Shown here piece after piece: positions 11,157 to 23,214 of a stretch of DNA of 64,000 nucleotides. The stretch is from Fistularia commersonii (taxonomy: Eukaryota > Chordata > Actinopteri > Syngnathiformes > Fistulariidae): positions 7,640,501-7,704,500 of the forward strand of contig JBBMNZ010000019.1 of NCBI GenBank assembly GCA_037954325.1, read 5' to 3'. Each line of letters starts with the position of its first letter. Position 1 is the first letter of the stretch. The notes under the pieces were generated by a model, which saw nothing but the letters and a program-made list of their open reading frames with translations, was not told the origin of the DNA and searched no databases. A program made the position numbers and the translations under genes.

Positions 11157-11170
11157 GTCTCTATGGCAAC
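11157..11170 (-). promoter_or_regulatory. X-box-like (RFX) motif upstream of the abca4 start
   Basis: On the minus strand the 14-mer GTTGCCATAGAGAC fits every position of the degenerate X-box consensus RYYNYYATRRNRAC bound by RFX factors. It ends 32 bp before the ATG at 11124, the usual distance for ciliary genes. Photoreceptor outer segments are modified cilia, so RFX input to abca4 is plausible, but this is inference from one motif. Confidence 0.45.
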
Positions 11171-11178
11171 CGGCCCAC

Positions 11179-11221
11179 TTAATAAACCCTGGAGGGGATA
11201 AAAGACAGTTTGGTTTTAATA
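11179..11221 (-). promoter_or_regulatory. Either abca4 core promoter or a 5'UTR splice acceptor
   Basis: Two readings compete. On the minus strand TATTAAAA (11221-11214) could be a TATA-like element with initiation about 30 bp downstream. Alternatively CTGTCTTTTATCCCCTCCAG (AG at 11190-11189) is a good splice acceptor, which would make 11188 the 5' end of a coding exon preceded by untranslated exon(s) further right. Sequence alone does not decide. Confidence 0.4.
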
Positions 11222-13260
11222 CAGAGAAACACTGCATCTTGGGGGAGTGCCACTACTCATTCACTTTCTCAGGCCTTGGGACTTGTGGTGCAGCACCTGT
11301 TCTAAGAATTATTATCACCTAAACAAGCGAAACCCAGGACGGACCATGTCTCAGCATGGGGAGGTTACACATTTCTGATTTATAATATAAGACCTTTACC
11401 AAAGAAGGATTTTTTTTGGCTCAATCTAGCAGACTGTGAGTTTTGTGAGACTGTGAGTAGAACAGAGAAGGAAAGTAAATGTCATTCAGTCTCATTAATT
11501 CCCTCCATGCCAATAATGCTCGTTGCTTTCAGTTGTCCACCGTGACAGAACTGATAACTACATGGGATTTTTTCATCATAGTTCACATGGACCAAAGACC
11601 ATCTTGCAGTATTTATTGCCTGTTATTTTACCACTTAACACTGGTTATACAGATAATAAACATATAGATACGCCTTGGCAGTTTTACACTTAGACATCAA
11701 GTATGACCTTTATTCAAAGTTCCAAAGATTACGTTTTCTCCTTTTACAGCTTGCAATCATCACCCCGCTGTGAGACCACAATTTTACTTATACATCTGTG
11801 ACATTCAGTTTTATAGGTGCCATTCAAATAGGAGCTAGTAAAGGGACTGTTTGAAATTGTCCTGTAAATAAAGGTTGCAGTGATCATGTATGTACGAGTA
11901 ATCGATTTTTTTGTTGTTGGTTTTTGTTTCACATTAACATAATCCGTCATTAGATTTAGGTTGATGTTCTATGTATGACAACTGCAATCTTGAAAATATG
12001 TTTTTAGATATATTATTTTTTATATCTATGGATTTTTACTTCCTTTTTAATTTCTTTGTTTTGGGATCAATCAAGTATACTCCTTTCTATTATGTAGGCC
12101 TTTGATTTTTGAATAACAAAATTCTACAATATTAAAGCAAACAATGGTATATTTCAACATATAACATAGATAAATGAAATATATAATGCATGACGTTATG
12201 TTATCTTTAAGTAATTGGTCAAAAGATCAATATTAAAACAACTAAAAAAAAACATCTATAAATATAGAACCTAATATGCAGTAAACTAAAAGATACAAGG
12301 TGTTTTCACAGGGTCTCATTTCTAAAACCAGTTCACATCTCATGTTTTTCATTTCATTTTGGTAAGATGAATGTATCACCAAATTTTTGGCCTCAAAAAG
12401 TCATAAAACATACAGCTATGATGGACAGTCAAGATTAGTCACCGCTAGTCTAAAATGCTGCAGAGCTCTTCAACTGGTAGTCTGTGGGGACCTAAAACAA
12501 GAGCTTGTGGATTAGCCGGAGTATGTGGGGATGGGCATTTTAGCCCACGGGCAGTCCTGACAAATGTGCCACCTTTTAATGCTCCATTTCCTCTCCAGTT
12601 AAAGGTTCCATCTTCCCTCTGTGTGTTTACATTATTTACTGCTATGCCATGGATGTTTTATTTACTGGCGTTATGGCTCTCTGAGGTTAAGGCCTCCTTA
12701 CTCCCAAATGGATACATAAGTGCTCTGATATTCTAAAGAGTTTCCAAGGACATCCAACAATCCAATACTTACCCGTCCTGGAGTTGTAATAACAAATACC
12801 CTTCCAACTGACCTTTTCTGTTTGTTTTGTTTTTGGGTAGTATTAATTGATTTGCTGACATCAGTGAATCTTACCATGCTTAAAATACGGCATTAATTCA
12901 AGTGTGCAATACGAGGAGCAGCTATTTGTTTTATACAACATTGTTTGCTTTGGCGTTTAGCTCAATCCTTACCTACGAAGATGTGCTAGTTATGGAAATA
13001 TTCAAGGATGGAGTGTACTGAATCGTTACATGGAGGTTTCATATATGCATTAGCACTCAGTTCTATCAAATATGTGTATAATTCAGTATATGCTGCATTA
13101 CCATGGACAAAACAGACAGTTTGGTACCACTTCTACTCATAAATCACAAACATAAAGGGTATACAGCATGTCTAGGAACTTGCTGTACCCTTATGTGCAA
13201 GATGTTTTTGGGTTTCAGTTGTGTTTGCATCTCAGAAAAAAATGTGCTGTAAAAAATCTT
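11222..13260. other. Sequence upstream of abca4 exon 1; no gene recognised
   Basis: AT-rich and largely unique. The moderately GC-rich stretch 12460-12720 carries a 93-codon plus-strand open frame without any recognisable domain, and may be chance or a conserved non-coding element. Nothing else could be supported. Confidence 0.4.
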
Positions 13261-13274
13261 GTGTGTGTGTGTGT

Positions 13275-13307
<33 letters not shown>
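13261..13307. repeat. Interrupted (GT)n microsatellite
   Basis: About 47 bp of GT with GC interruptions. T-rich (13519-13544) and A-rich (13668-13682) runs flank it downstream. Confidence 0.97.
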
Positions 13308-13544
13308 GGCGAGTCATGTGAAAAAGCCCACCTCAAGGACTTTTTTCATTCTACATCTAAAGAACAGATGACAGAATTACAGGAGACAGTAGGATTGGAT
13401 GTGATTTGCATTGCAGCTGGAGTGTTACAAAACAATGAATATGGTTCCCTAGAGAACAAAAATAAAGTGGAGTCTTTTTCAGATCGCTTTAAACTTCTTA
13501 CATGGACCGACTGAAATAAGATTTTTTTTTTTTTTTTTTTTTTT

Positions 13545-15639
13545 CCCCAAAGCTTTCTTATTCATCAATAGACTGTGGCCAATCCATGCAACAGCTAGCC
13601 AAATAAAGTAAGATACAAGAATCAGTAAGGGGAGGAGAAATGAAGGAATGAAAAACATAGAGAGAATTAAAAAAAAAAAAAAGGGTATCATTGCAGACCC
13701 AAAGATGATAGAAAGAGTAAATTGATATTTATCATAGAGTGAAAAAGCAGAGGACACTGTAGAATGCCAGTGACATTTGCTGCAAACGACCTGCTGTCGC
13801 CCTCTAAAGTGTCTGAAGGTCCAGGAGCTTCTTAATCCAATTTGTAATCTCTTTCAACCACTGAGCCCTCAACCAAACTCAATGCAGAGAACTTTTTTCA
13901 AAATGAGGGCACACTTAAACACTTAAATCATACATTCCATATTCAAAATTATCTGCCCAGTTATAGCTCGTCTACCCTGATCAGGGTTTTTTTTTTCCTT
14001 TTCCTCTCAGCCATTTATTTTTAACAGGTTCAACAGAACCTTATTTGATATCTCACCATATTTCACCAGGGCATAGGGATTATTCAACTGGTCATAATTG
14101 GGTGAACCAACTTGCAGCTGTTAAGCACTGCCACCAATTGTGTTCCATATTTGTGAGACATTTATTTTATGAAAGTAAAAAGAACCTGAGCTGGTGTTTC
14201 GAGAAGCAGATTAATTTGTAATATTCTTCGATCAATCTTGATTTATGTGAATGGATTCTGACAGTCCTGTTCTAAAATACTTTTTGTTGCATGATTACAT
14301 ATATATATATATATTAATTACACTTGTTTTCATATCACAATTGGTAATTAAATGCTGAACATTTGTTTCATGGCACCAGTTTGAGTCCAGTCAACCGTTG
14401 ACTGAATGTTTGGACTCTCTTCCTGTCTTTTTTTGCACTTTTTTCCTCACTGTCATACGAAAGCTGAAATACAAAATATTTATTTATTTTTGAAAGAAAA
14501 AACAGGCACTATAAAAAGGAGTGAAGTTACAGTCGGACGGCCTTTGTCACATTGATTTACAAATAAGGAACAGTACACATCAAGTGGCAGCTTTTGGAAA
14601 CAAAGACCCATTTTGTCACAAGTGTCACAAGGCTCGCTGGTGCAATGAATATGTGTTGGACAGATTACATTTTTTGGTTATAGGAAGCAAGAAAATGATT
14701 AATAGGTAAATTAGTTATGTGTGCACTCACAGAAGCGGTGGTTGAAGATTAAAACAGACTCTGTTGACTTAATCAAGTCTGGCAACTTGTCTCAACCACC
14801 AGGGGAAGACTGAACTGCTGCTTTCCTAAACTAAAGTACAACAGAAAACCTGATTGCAAGGAAAGCAGCAGGCAGTTGCCATCCTAATAGCCACTCAATG
14901 ACAAATATAATATAGAGTGTAAGAGCAATAGTGATTTATGAGCACTAACAGGGAGCCACCAAGAGCCATGAAAAGTGGAGTGACACTAAAAGCTGATTGA
15001 CAATCAGACAAGCAACTGCATTTGGACTTCACTACTACTTGTGTGGTAGAAAAGATAGTCAAAAAAAGAGATAACCACAGCCTTTATAGGGGTTTGGGTG
15101 GATACTTATGTTAGGCCTGTTCTGTTTGATGTTATAAGTTTTAATATTTATGGCATGGTATGTCCTTAAAAACAGATGTCAAATTAGGATGAAGCTACCT
15201 GCTGGCTTTACAGTTCAGAATATAAAACACCAAGCAATCTGGGCAATACTTTTTGCTATGATCCTGCAGCTTTATTTACTCTACTATTTACTACTACTTT
15301 ATTTACTTATCTCCTGTGGACTGATTACTCGACTAACAAAAAATGGGAGTTGGACAAAATCCTGGTAACTTTTATGTAACTTGCTTATTTACTTATTTGC
15401 AATCTTAATAACCTGGGGAAAGAATTTCCTGGTAATCTCAGTGTTCTCCGTTTTCGCTGCATCTTATTTCATTCATGTCAGGCTGATGACATTCTGTGAA
15501 AGGGACCAAGGTAACTGTACCACAACTCTTCCCTACACTGGGTCATTTTGTGTCGTTAACTCAAACTCCCACTTATTGTCTTTCTTCACAAACATTCTCA
15601 AGAGCCCGGACCTCGTCAAATAACTATACAATTTTTCAA
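13545..15639. other. No gene recognised
   Basis: AT-rich unique sequence with an (AT)n patch near 14299-14315 and short A/T runs. Open frames here (for example 14521-14709 and 15150-15623) lack domain features. Confidence 0.4.
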
Positions 15640-16190
15640 CAACGGAAGCAAAGGCCCCTCCTTCAGCTGCCACCTTATCGTAGTGGAGAGGTTTGCAAAT
15701 CCCAGTGATCCTAGGAGCTATGGTGCCGGGTGTTTTATGCCCCTGGAAGGGTCACCCAAGGCAAACAGGTCCCAGGTGAGGGACCAGACAAAGTGCAGCT
15801 CAGAAGACCAACCATCTCTATTCCCCTGCCCGGAGGTGGGTAACTAGCACCTCCCCCCTCTCTTCCCTTGTTTTCAACACCCAGGACAGGGGCCAAGGGG
15901 TTCGGGTGTAGTTTGAGCTGAGCGGTGGACTGAGCGGGGGACCTTGGCGGTCTGATCCTGGCGGTCCGGAAGCTGGTTCTTGCAACTTGGAATGTCACCG
16001 CTCTGGGGTGGAAGGAGCCTGAGCTGGTGCGCGAGGCCAAAAGGAAGACCCAGGACACGCTGGAGAGACTATATCTCGAGGCTGGCCTGGGAACACCTTG
16101 GGATCCCGCCAGAAGAGATGGACCATGTGGATGGGGAGGGGGAAGTCTGGGCTTCGGATATGAAGCAGAAGATGGATGGATGGAAAACAA
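15640..16190 (+). mobile_element. Internally deleted non-LTR LINE (5'UTR and endonuclease start joined to C-terminus)
   Basis: The element begins with the leader ACCTTATCGTAGTGGAGAGG, then AGGGTCACCCAAGGCAAACA, common 5'UTR text of a teleost LINE. At about 15975-16035 the endonuclease start is legible as LATWNVTALGW-KEPELVREA. It then jumps directly to the far C-terminus: RGRPRTRWRDYISRLAWEHL and GIPPEEMDHVDGEGEVWAS at 16035-16155. The 3' end has GAAGATGGATGGATGG. The whole RT domain is missing. Region GC content is well above its surroundings. Non-functional relic. Confidence 0.85.
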
Positions 16191-16511
16191 AAGCACGTAG
16201 CAATAAAATAAATGAGTGTGCCAGCGCACATCCTTTTTAACATTCGGTAATGCTGCAAGTGTTTTCCACCAATCAGTGTTGCACAGGTATGCCAATAGGC
16301 AGAAGAGACTGACATTTTTTCTGTGCCCCTCAAAGAATTCCGGGCAATTTGAAAAGCACTATCCCAAGCTCACACCCTTTTCCAAGGAAAGTTTGGGTCT
16401 GATGGAAAAAAAATTTCCCCGGCTAATATCTGTGGAAATGCACTGGGCCTTTCCAGAATTGCAGATAATTCCCTGAGGCAAGTTCCTGCACTGGAAAAGG
16501 GGCTAATCATT

Positions 16512-16735
16512 ATTCATTCATTCATTCATTCATTCATCCATCCATTCATTCATTCATTCACTCATTATCTGAACTGCCTTTCATGTAATCTGAAAGTGAT
16601 GGAGCCAGAAATACTCAATTTGACCTTTAACATATTTTTGGACTGTGGGAGGAAATGGAGAAGCAGGATAAATCCTCAAGAAAGGTGAAACATTAGAATG
16701 GTTATCACTTGACAATGCGATTGCCCCGCTGCCAA
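16512..16735 (+). repeat. (ATTC)n plus dispersed teleost repeat fragment, copy 1
   Basis: An (ATTC)n array at 16512-16560 is followed by TTTTTGGACTGTGGGAGGAA, then ending text ATTGCCCCGCTGCC. These match the 3' half of a dispersed repeat whose other copies here are at 21855-22030, 38640-38815, 52255-52590 and 54594-54900. Confidence 0.75.
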
Positions 16736-19700
16736 GGATACTTGGCCAGTAAAGCTGGAAGAATTTTGATCATTGGGTTAAAGAGACACAGAAAAAAAGG
16801 GGACTTGGACTCTTTTGCCATGGATTCCTTTTTTTTTTTTTTTCAAAAAATTCATTCTGCCTGGGCTTTCTTTAAAATGTGGTAAATGCATCCAGGAACA
16901 TTTAGTTGTGTCTTTATGATTGACCATGACTTAGGGTAAAAATCAACTTAAAAAGATGTTGAGTATGAATGGTTGCGTATGAGAGATGACTGAATTGATT
17001 TGTCTGTGTACTCAGTTAACCAGGTGTCAGCTCCTCATTTACCCAGGGCAACTCTCTTTGACCTTGATCAACTGAAATCAATTTTGCACTGTATTACGAC
17101 TAGTACAACAATACAGTCATAGCAACCTTTTTGCGTACATAATTATTTGGAAGATGATCTATTTTGTCAGCCATTTCCCTGTAATCTACAAATTGAAAAA
17201 CAGCAGAACTTTTAAATTGGTAACGAGGCAGTATTAGATAAAACTGACAATATAACAGAATAACACAAGAATCATGTCAATTTATAACAAATTCACTTTT
17301 TAAAATGTAGTGGGTATTTGATATGCCTTTTTGGATGTTTTTTATAATAAAATGAAGGAGATCAGCAATAATTCTCATAACTACAGAAAGCGCAGCGACA
17401 TACTGCTTGACACTGAATGTAGGGAATGTCTCTTATTGAATGTTATACTGGAGAATCTCCTCACGACTGTTTGGCAGTTTTTATTTTTTTACCATCCAGA
17501 GAGATAATCTACATTTGCACCAATTTGACAACCTGTTAGACAACATGTGAGTTTCATTCAGCTCTGGGTAAATTGTGTGAAAGGATGAGGACTAAATTGC
17601 ACCTCAGTAAATTTCATTACACGAGTTTCTTTGGCAACATTTAGGGGATCTTCTCAAGCACATGTTTTCACCAACTAGGAATATTACAAATGGCACTAAG
17701 CAAGGACTCGCACCTGGAGCGTGCAGGAGGTCGAGCCTGATTGTAATCATGAGGAGCATAATGTTAATGCTTTACTCAATTTAGTAATTTTCAGGAAATT
17801 GACCAGCGCTTTTCAAACATGAGCAAAATTGGAATTTACATCCAAAAGCCAGAAGGGTCAAATCTGGTTTGCTTGGATCAATTTGTTCTCAAGTTCTTGT
17901 TCTGAAATAAGGTTCATATAATCATAGCAAAACTGAGAGCAAACAGAAAAAGCTCCATTCTGTCTAGAACCTATTACTGACACTGTGTCAGTAGGCTAAT
18001 TCCAGATAATTTGTTTTGAAGAAGTAATAGTTCTTAGTAGTGGTAGTGGTTTTGTAAAGGAGTCCCAAACACATTCAGCAACTATTGACAAATTCATTGG
18101 AGAGAAATTAAACTGCTAAAAAGATAGGACACGTGTCTTACAATAATTAAGAAATGTAAATCAAAGATAATTGTTTTTGGATATGTACTACAAAGGTATA
18201 CAATCAGTTATCCATTCACATCTTCCCCACCCATGCTTAGTGTAAATCATTAATGTGAAAGTAACTGCACAAACTTAAGCTCAGTCTTTTGCTTTTGTTC
18301 AGTCTTTTTTGGATTTCTTAAAAGGTTTGCTTTCGATAGCAAATACATTACTTGCGATGTAAATGGAGCTGTCTGTATTAATTTACTGCACTGCAGACAA
18401 GACAGACACTTGATTTTCTCACAAGAGTGTGAAACACGAGCTGCAAGAAACTGTAACGGAGCAGACCAGGTTGTGCAAGGCAGGAAGGAGGCAGGAAACA
18501 TGGCTACAACTTGGGTCAAGCAAGCAAAAAGTAATACTAAAAAACATCCTACCTCCAAACTCCTACGCCCATTTCCGTGTCAAAAGACGTAATGCCAGTT
18601 TCAACAGCTTCTCTTGCTGACTTAATCAACAAGACATGCCTTCAATATTGGTGTTTTCCTCTCAGTCCTTTCCATGATCTGCTCTGCCAGTCACAATCCT
18701 TTTACCTGGAGTTATAAAGTATGTAAATGACCTCTGCTGTGCCTGTCTTAGTGACTGTAGCCACAGTAATCCAGCCCGGAAGCAAACAGGTGGTGTACAT
18801 TATGCAGCATGTTCCCTGAGGCATCGCCCTGAAGCATAACAACCCGGTTTGTTGCTTGCTGTGTCATCTATGAACTTTAAGATGCATGGAAGGTAAACTT
18901 GATATTGCCCCCATATATGTCTAGCCTCTTTTTGCAGTCAGGCACTGTGAACATTATTCTCAGGAGGTGTGTGGCAGTGCGGTCTGAAATATATTCATCT
19001 GTTGATGTAGTACAAATTATTCATAAACTAATTAGTCCCTTAAATTTATGTTTTTAAGCTTTGAGGCAATCAGTTAAGAATTCGGAAGCCATGTGGGATC
19101 AGGGGAGGTGTGTTTATTTGCCATGAAATATAGGACCAGAAAGGATTTGGTTTTTTGATGATCAGCTGGATGTATTCTATGGCAGGTGTATTGAATGAGA
19201 AGGTTTATGGAAACTAGACAGATATAATTTCTTGGCAAAGGGACTGAGTTTATTATACATACATATTGCTGAGAAAGTAGGAAATAAGGTGGACTTACAT
19301 GAAATTGTATTTGTATGTTAATTAGAAAAAATGGAACAATGCAAAAAAAAATCTATATGGACTAAATATATAAAAGGCTAACATTAATCAGAATTTACTT
19401 TTTAACAAAAAAGACTTATTTAACTCTTGTAATGGGCGATGGACTCCACACACTAATATTAACACTTTATGAAACTGCCTTTTTCTATACTCTTCCTCTG
19501 AGAAACCTTTCTTTTAAATCAAGTTTTTACCATTTACTAACATCCAACTACCTCTGAACCCACTGAATCCCAATCTTTGAGTAACACTGAAGAATTTAAT
19601 ACCCCAACATATTGAGAAAATGTTTGTGCTGCCTTTAGATACTTTTACTGAAAATAATCTTGATTCTAATAAATTACTATTTTGGAAAAAAGTGCCCCAC

Positions 19701-19916
19701 TGTAGAAATTAAATCTAACTAGTCTTTTTATAAAATTTTCATCAGGAGAATGCAGTCCAGATTGTATGAAATGACTATTTGAACAGGAACTGTAACATAT
19801 TAGTTTACTGACAGACTTCTTGAAATGCATCAAAGTTTGAGCAAAAGTAAACATAAGGTGTATCACTGTGTGCTTATATGTCAATTAACACCACAAAAAT
19901 ATGCAAGATAAAAACT
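16736..19916. other. No gene recognised; possible conserved non-coding stretches
   Basis: Unique AT-rich sequence. Stretches near 17690-17830 and 18700-18900 have an even composition and homeobox-like ATTA cores, and could be conserved non-coding elements. No exon with paired splice sites was found. The frames at 18250-18620 overlap on both strands and look like chance. Confidence 0.35.
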
Positions 19917-19956
19917 TCTATGCTAGTCAAACTCAGAGGAGTTTGACTAGCATAGA
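19917..19956. repeat. Perfect 18-bp inverted repeat with a 4-nt loop
   Basis: The left arm TCTATGCTAGTCAAACTC (19917-19934) and the right arm GAGTTTGACTAGCATAGA (19939-19956) are exact reverse complements around AGAG. No transposon feature is seen at its sides. Confidence 0.97.
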
Positions 19957-20630
19957 GATGCCCCAAGAATACATTCAAGCATACAAGTGGTCCACCAAGT
20001 GAAAATGCACTCTATACTTTTATTTGTCAGCTTGTTGCAGATATACAGTACAAATGCATGTTGCTATGACCATTTCAATCTGAACAACTGAAAATGATAT
20101 GGGCGCTGGGCAGAGATTGACATACAACAGCTTTATAGAGGTGTCACAGTTTGCCTTCCCATTCCTGTTAGCAAATTAAGTAATGATCCAGAAAAAAAAT
20201 TGAAAAACTGAAGAAAACAAATAACAGCTCTCCTTGACAGATGCTGTTGCCTCCATGTCACTGCCAGCCACAGTTACCATTGTATTTGTTTTGACTTGAG
20301 CCAATACAGCCCACACAGACTGCAGAGGCACAACAATGCGTTCTTTTTTGATAAACAGTTTTTTTTTGTCTTGTTTTTGTGTTTGTTTGTTTGTTTGTTT
20401 TTTTTTCTCCACCAGTGCAGGGACTGCGGTGAGAAAACCAGCAGCTCGAAAATACAATTCCAGCAGAAGAAATTTTTACAAATGTAAATTATTCAGGATT
20501 CTATAGTCATCATCAGAGAAAGACTAAATGTTTAAATCCCTGCACAGATGCCTTGTGTAGAAAGAAAAATTTGGAGAGTTCCCTGACAATGCTTTTCTTA
20601 CAACTTTGTTCGCCTACAATTCACCAAAAA

Positions 20631-20656
20631 GGGGGGGGGGGGGGGGGGGGGGGGGG
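20631..20656. repeat. Homopolymer of 26 G
   Basis: An uninterrupted run of 26 guanines in otherwise AT-rich DNA. It could form G-quadruplex structures; the exact length is probably uncertain in the assembly. Confidence 0.95.
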
Positions 20657-21854
20657 TATTTGGTATTAATAGACAGAGGGGGCTTTGACATCAGGGGGAA
20701 AACGGATACATCTAATCTGTATCTCAGCTTGTCTTCAGTGGTCTAACCATGGGTTGCTTCACTTTTACAAAACCAACCTCCCACTGAAAATGCATGCAGC
20801 TAGGTGTTTGGTGATGAAACAAAATTTCGACCACTGCATTTAAAAACTATTAGGTTGATTGTTGATCAAGATGAATTGATCAGAGCACACAGCATATCTC
20901 AATTAAAGCATGAAATGAATGTAACAAAAATAAATGAAAATTATAAAGGTGCATGAGGGGTCAATTGATACATAATACCTATCCATCAACAGCTGCAGTG
21001 ATATTTGGTCCCATTGAACAAAGTGCTGCCAATAGACTGGGGAGGCAACAAGCGGGACAAATTGGCTTTCATTGTGGCTGTCGCTGCAAGCAATGTTTGC
21101 ATTGACGAAAATACACCTGCCCACTCCCCAAATTTTTAGCAGTTTGATGTAAATTTAGAAGCCAGCTAACATTATAGTACAGTTTTAGAAAATGATCGAA
21201 GAATTCTTTCAAACAGATGTGTGGAGAATTTCTGAGATGAAGGATCTCATTTGTTTTCGACTGTATTATAATGAGTCTATGTAGGGAAATTATGTCTTGG
21301 CCCTACCAACATCAAGCAAATTGGCTCTCATCTGACTCTAAATATCTGATGGATGAACATATTACAAAGTATAGATGCAGCCACTTTCTTCAAGAAAATT
21401 ATCACTAAATTATCACGTTTTGGGAAAAGTAGACTAACACCAACAGCTTCTGAAGTAGGCTGGTGTTGTTAGTGGGAGATGTTATACAGAATACTGAGTT
21501 GAGGAGACTAGCTATAACATCATAAATGGAAGCAAGAAAAAAAAAAAAAAGAATCTCTGCTTCGTGTTGACAGACAGTGATCAATGAGCTAACAGTCCAC
21601 CAGGCCACAGCCAGTTGTAACACCTGCTGCCATGTTGGCACCAAGCACTGCAGAAACAATAATGCCAAGTAAGCCAAGCATGCTGACTGAAAGTCACAAC
21701 CATCTGCAGCTGTGGTGCCGCTCTATGAATTCAACTGGCTGTAACACCCACTTTGGGCAAAGATTTGCATTCACAATGTTGTTAAGTTTCTCACTTTAAG
21801 TGCTTTTCTGTCCTTCTTTCTCTTTCTCTTTTTTTCTCTTCTTTCTGTTTTCTT
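20657..21854. other. No gene recognised
   Basis: AT-rich unique sequence; an A run at 21539-21550 and a TC-rich tract at 21809-21855. No supportable exon. Confidence 0.4.
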
Positions 21855-22030
21855 TCTCCATTATCGACTGCTTATCCTTCACTTAAGGGCACAGGGATGC
21901 TGGAGCCTATCCCAGCAGTTATTGGGTGAGAGGTGGGGTTCACCCTGGACCAGTCGATAGCACGGCCACATATCGACCCTCCCCTTCTATTCACTCTCAT
22001 TCACACATCAGGGCAATTTTTTTTCTAATT
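21855..22030 (+). repeat. Dispersed teleost repeat, copy 2
   Basis: Carries the family's landmarks: CGACTGCTTATCCTTCACTT, GGGATGCTGGAGCCTATCCC, ACCCTGGACCAGTCG, CACTCTCATTCACACATCAG and GGGCAATTTT. No coding capacity is seen. Confidence 0.8.
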
Positions 22031-22239
22031 AGAATAGAAAAGTTATTGTTTAGATGAATGACAGACACCTAGCTGGAGATAGCAGTAGCAAGGGTCTCAT
22101 ATGTGAGAAGGCTTAACTTTTGCGTAAATGAAACACACAGTACAAGTGCCAGCAAGAAGGGAGAGAATACCATAAACACAGGAATAATATGGTTGTGTTT
22201 TTGTCAAAAAAGGAACCCATAAAAAGGTTTCAAAAGAGG

Positions 22240-22400
22240 ACAGTATGTTTTTTGGGGCTGGAGAACGGATCAATGGGATTTACATTGATTTTAATGGGAA
22301 ACATTGATTTGGTTCACAAACACTTCAGTTCCCGAAACCGAATCGATTCTGGCCCGAGTCAAAGAACAAATTAAATTTGTAAGCCAAGGTTCTACTGTAT
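22240..22400 (+). repeat. Dispersed repeat with a GGTTCTACTGTA-type terminus
   Basis: Contains AATGGGAAACATTGATTTGG, TTCACAAACACTTCAGTTCC, CGAACCGAATCGAT-like text and AAGCCAAGGTTCTACTGTA. I recognise this as a widespread vertebrate/fish interspersed repeat, probably a non-autonomous DNA transposon. A related, weaker segment may be present at 52040-52180. Confidence 0.55.
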
Positions 22401-23214
22401 CATCTAATCATTATCTGCCACAGTTAATGAAGGTTTTGGAATTCATGTGATGGGTCAAATGGCAAAAAGTGAAAAAAAATAAAATAAAAATAATGTTGTA
22501 CAAATACTGTTACAAGGGGGGAAAAAAAACACTTGCCATTTACAACTTCAGTAACAGACTGTGGGAAGAGTCTGTTAGTCTCCCCATTTACAATTCATAT
22601 GTAACATCCCCTTTTATTGCTTAGGCAGCAAGAAGAGGTTATTAAAATTCTGAACCAGAATTTCATTTTTAAATCATAGTTAACAAACAATATCCACATC
22701 ATAGAGTGCAATTAAAGCATTAAAAGCCTACAGGCACAGTCAGAACTCATGCAGAGTTGCAGAATAGTTACCGCCTCTTACCCAGCCAGATTGTGATTAT
22801 GCTGGTGATCCATGCAATCATATTCACCAACCAAATGGATAGGTTTTCATAGAAATATTTAAAACCCAACATATGTATATGCATATATCAAACACCACAA
22901 GTACCCAATCCCTCATGCACTTCATGGTAGAGCTTTGGGCACAATGATGATAAATCAGTCAGAGGGTCCGCTTTGATTCTGTTTGAAAGGCTCAAGTGGC
23001 AGCAACACAGGTGTCTTAGTACATTATTAAAACAATGCATCATTTACAGAAGGAAGACAAATCTTGAGATGCATTCTGCTTAATAGCGCGTAACATTTAT
23101 AGTCCTAAATATTCCAGCTATGTATAGATGTCAAATACTTATCAAAATAACCTGACTGGTGCTGTAGCTAAGTACTTTGACCATAGCTATTTTTCGGTAC
23201 TCAGGAATATAACC

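Noticed and set aside
13479..13757. Hydrophobic minus-strand frame resembling a membrane protein
   Set aside because: The hydrophobicity comes from T/A-rich DNA, and the C-terminal polylysine comes from a homopolymer. No splice sites or family motif.
15735..16333. Long minus-strand frames of 186 and 112 codons
   Set aside because: They are antisense shadows of the GC-rich LINE relic on the plus strand.
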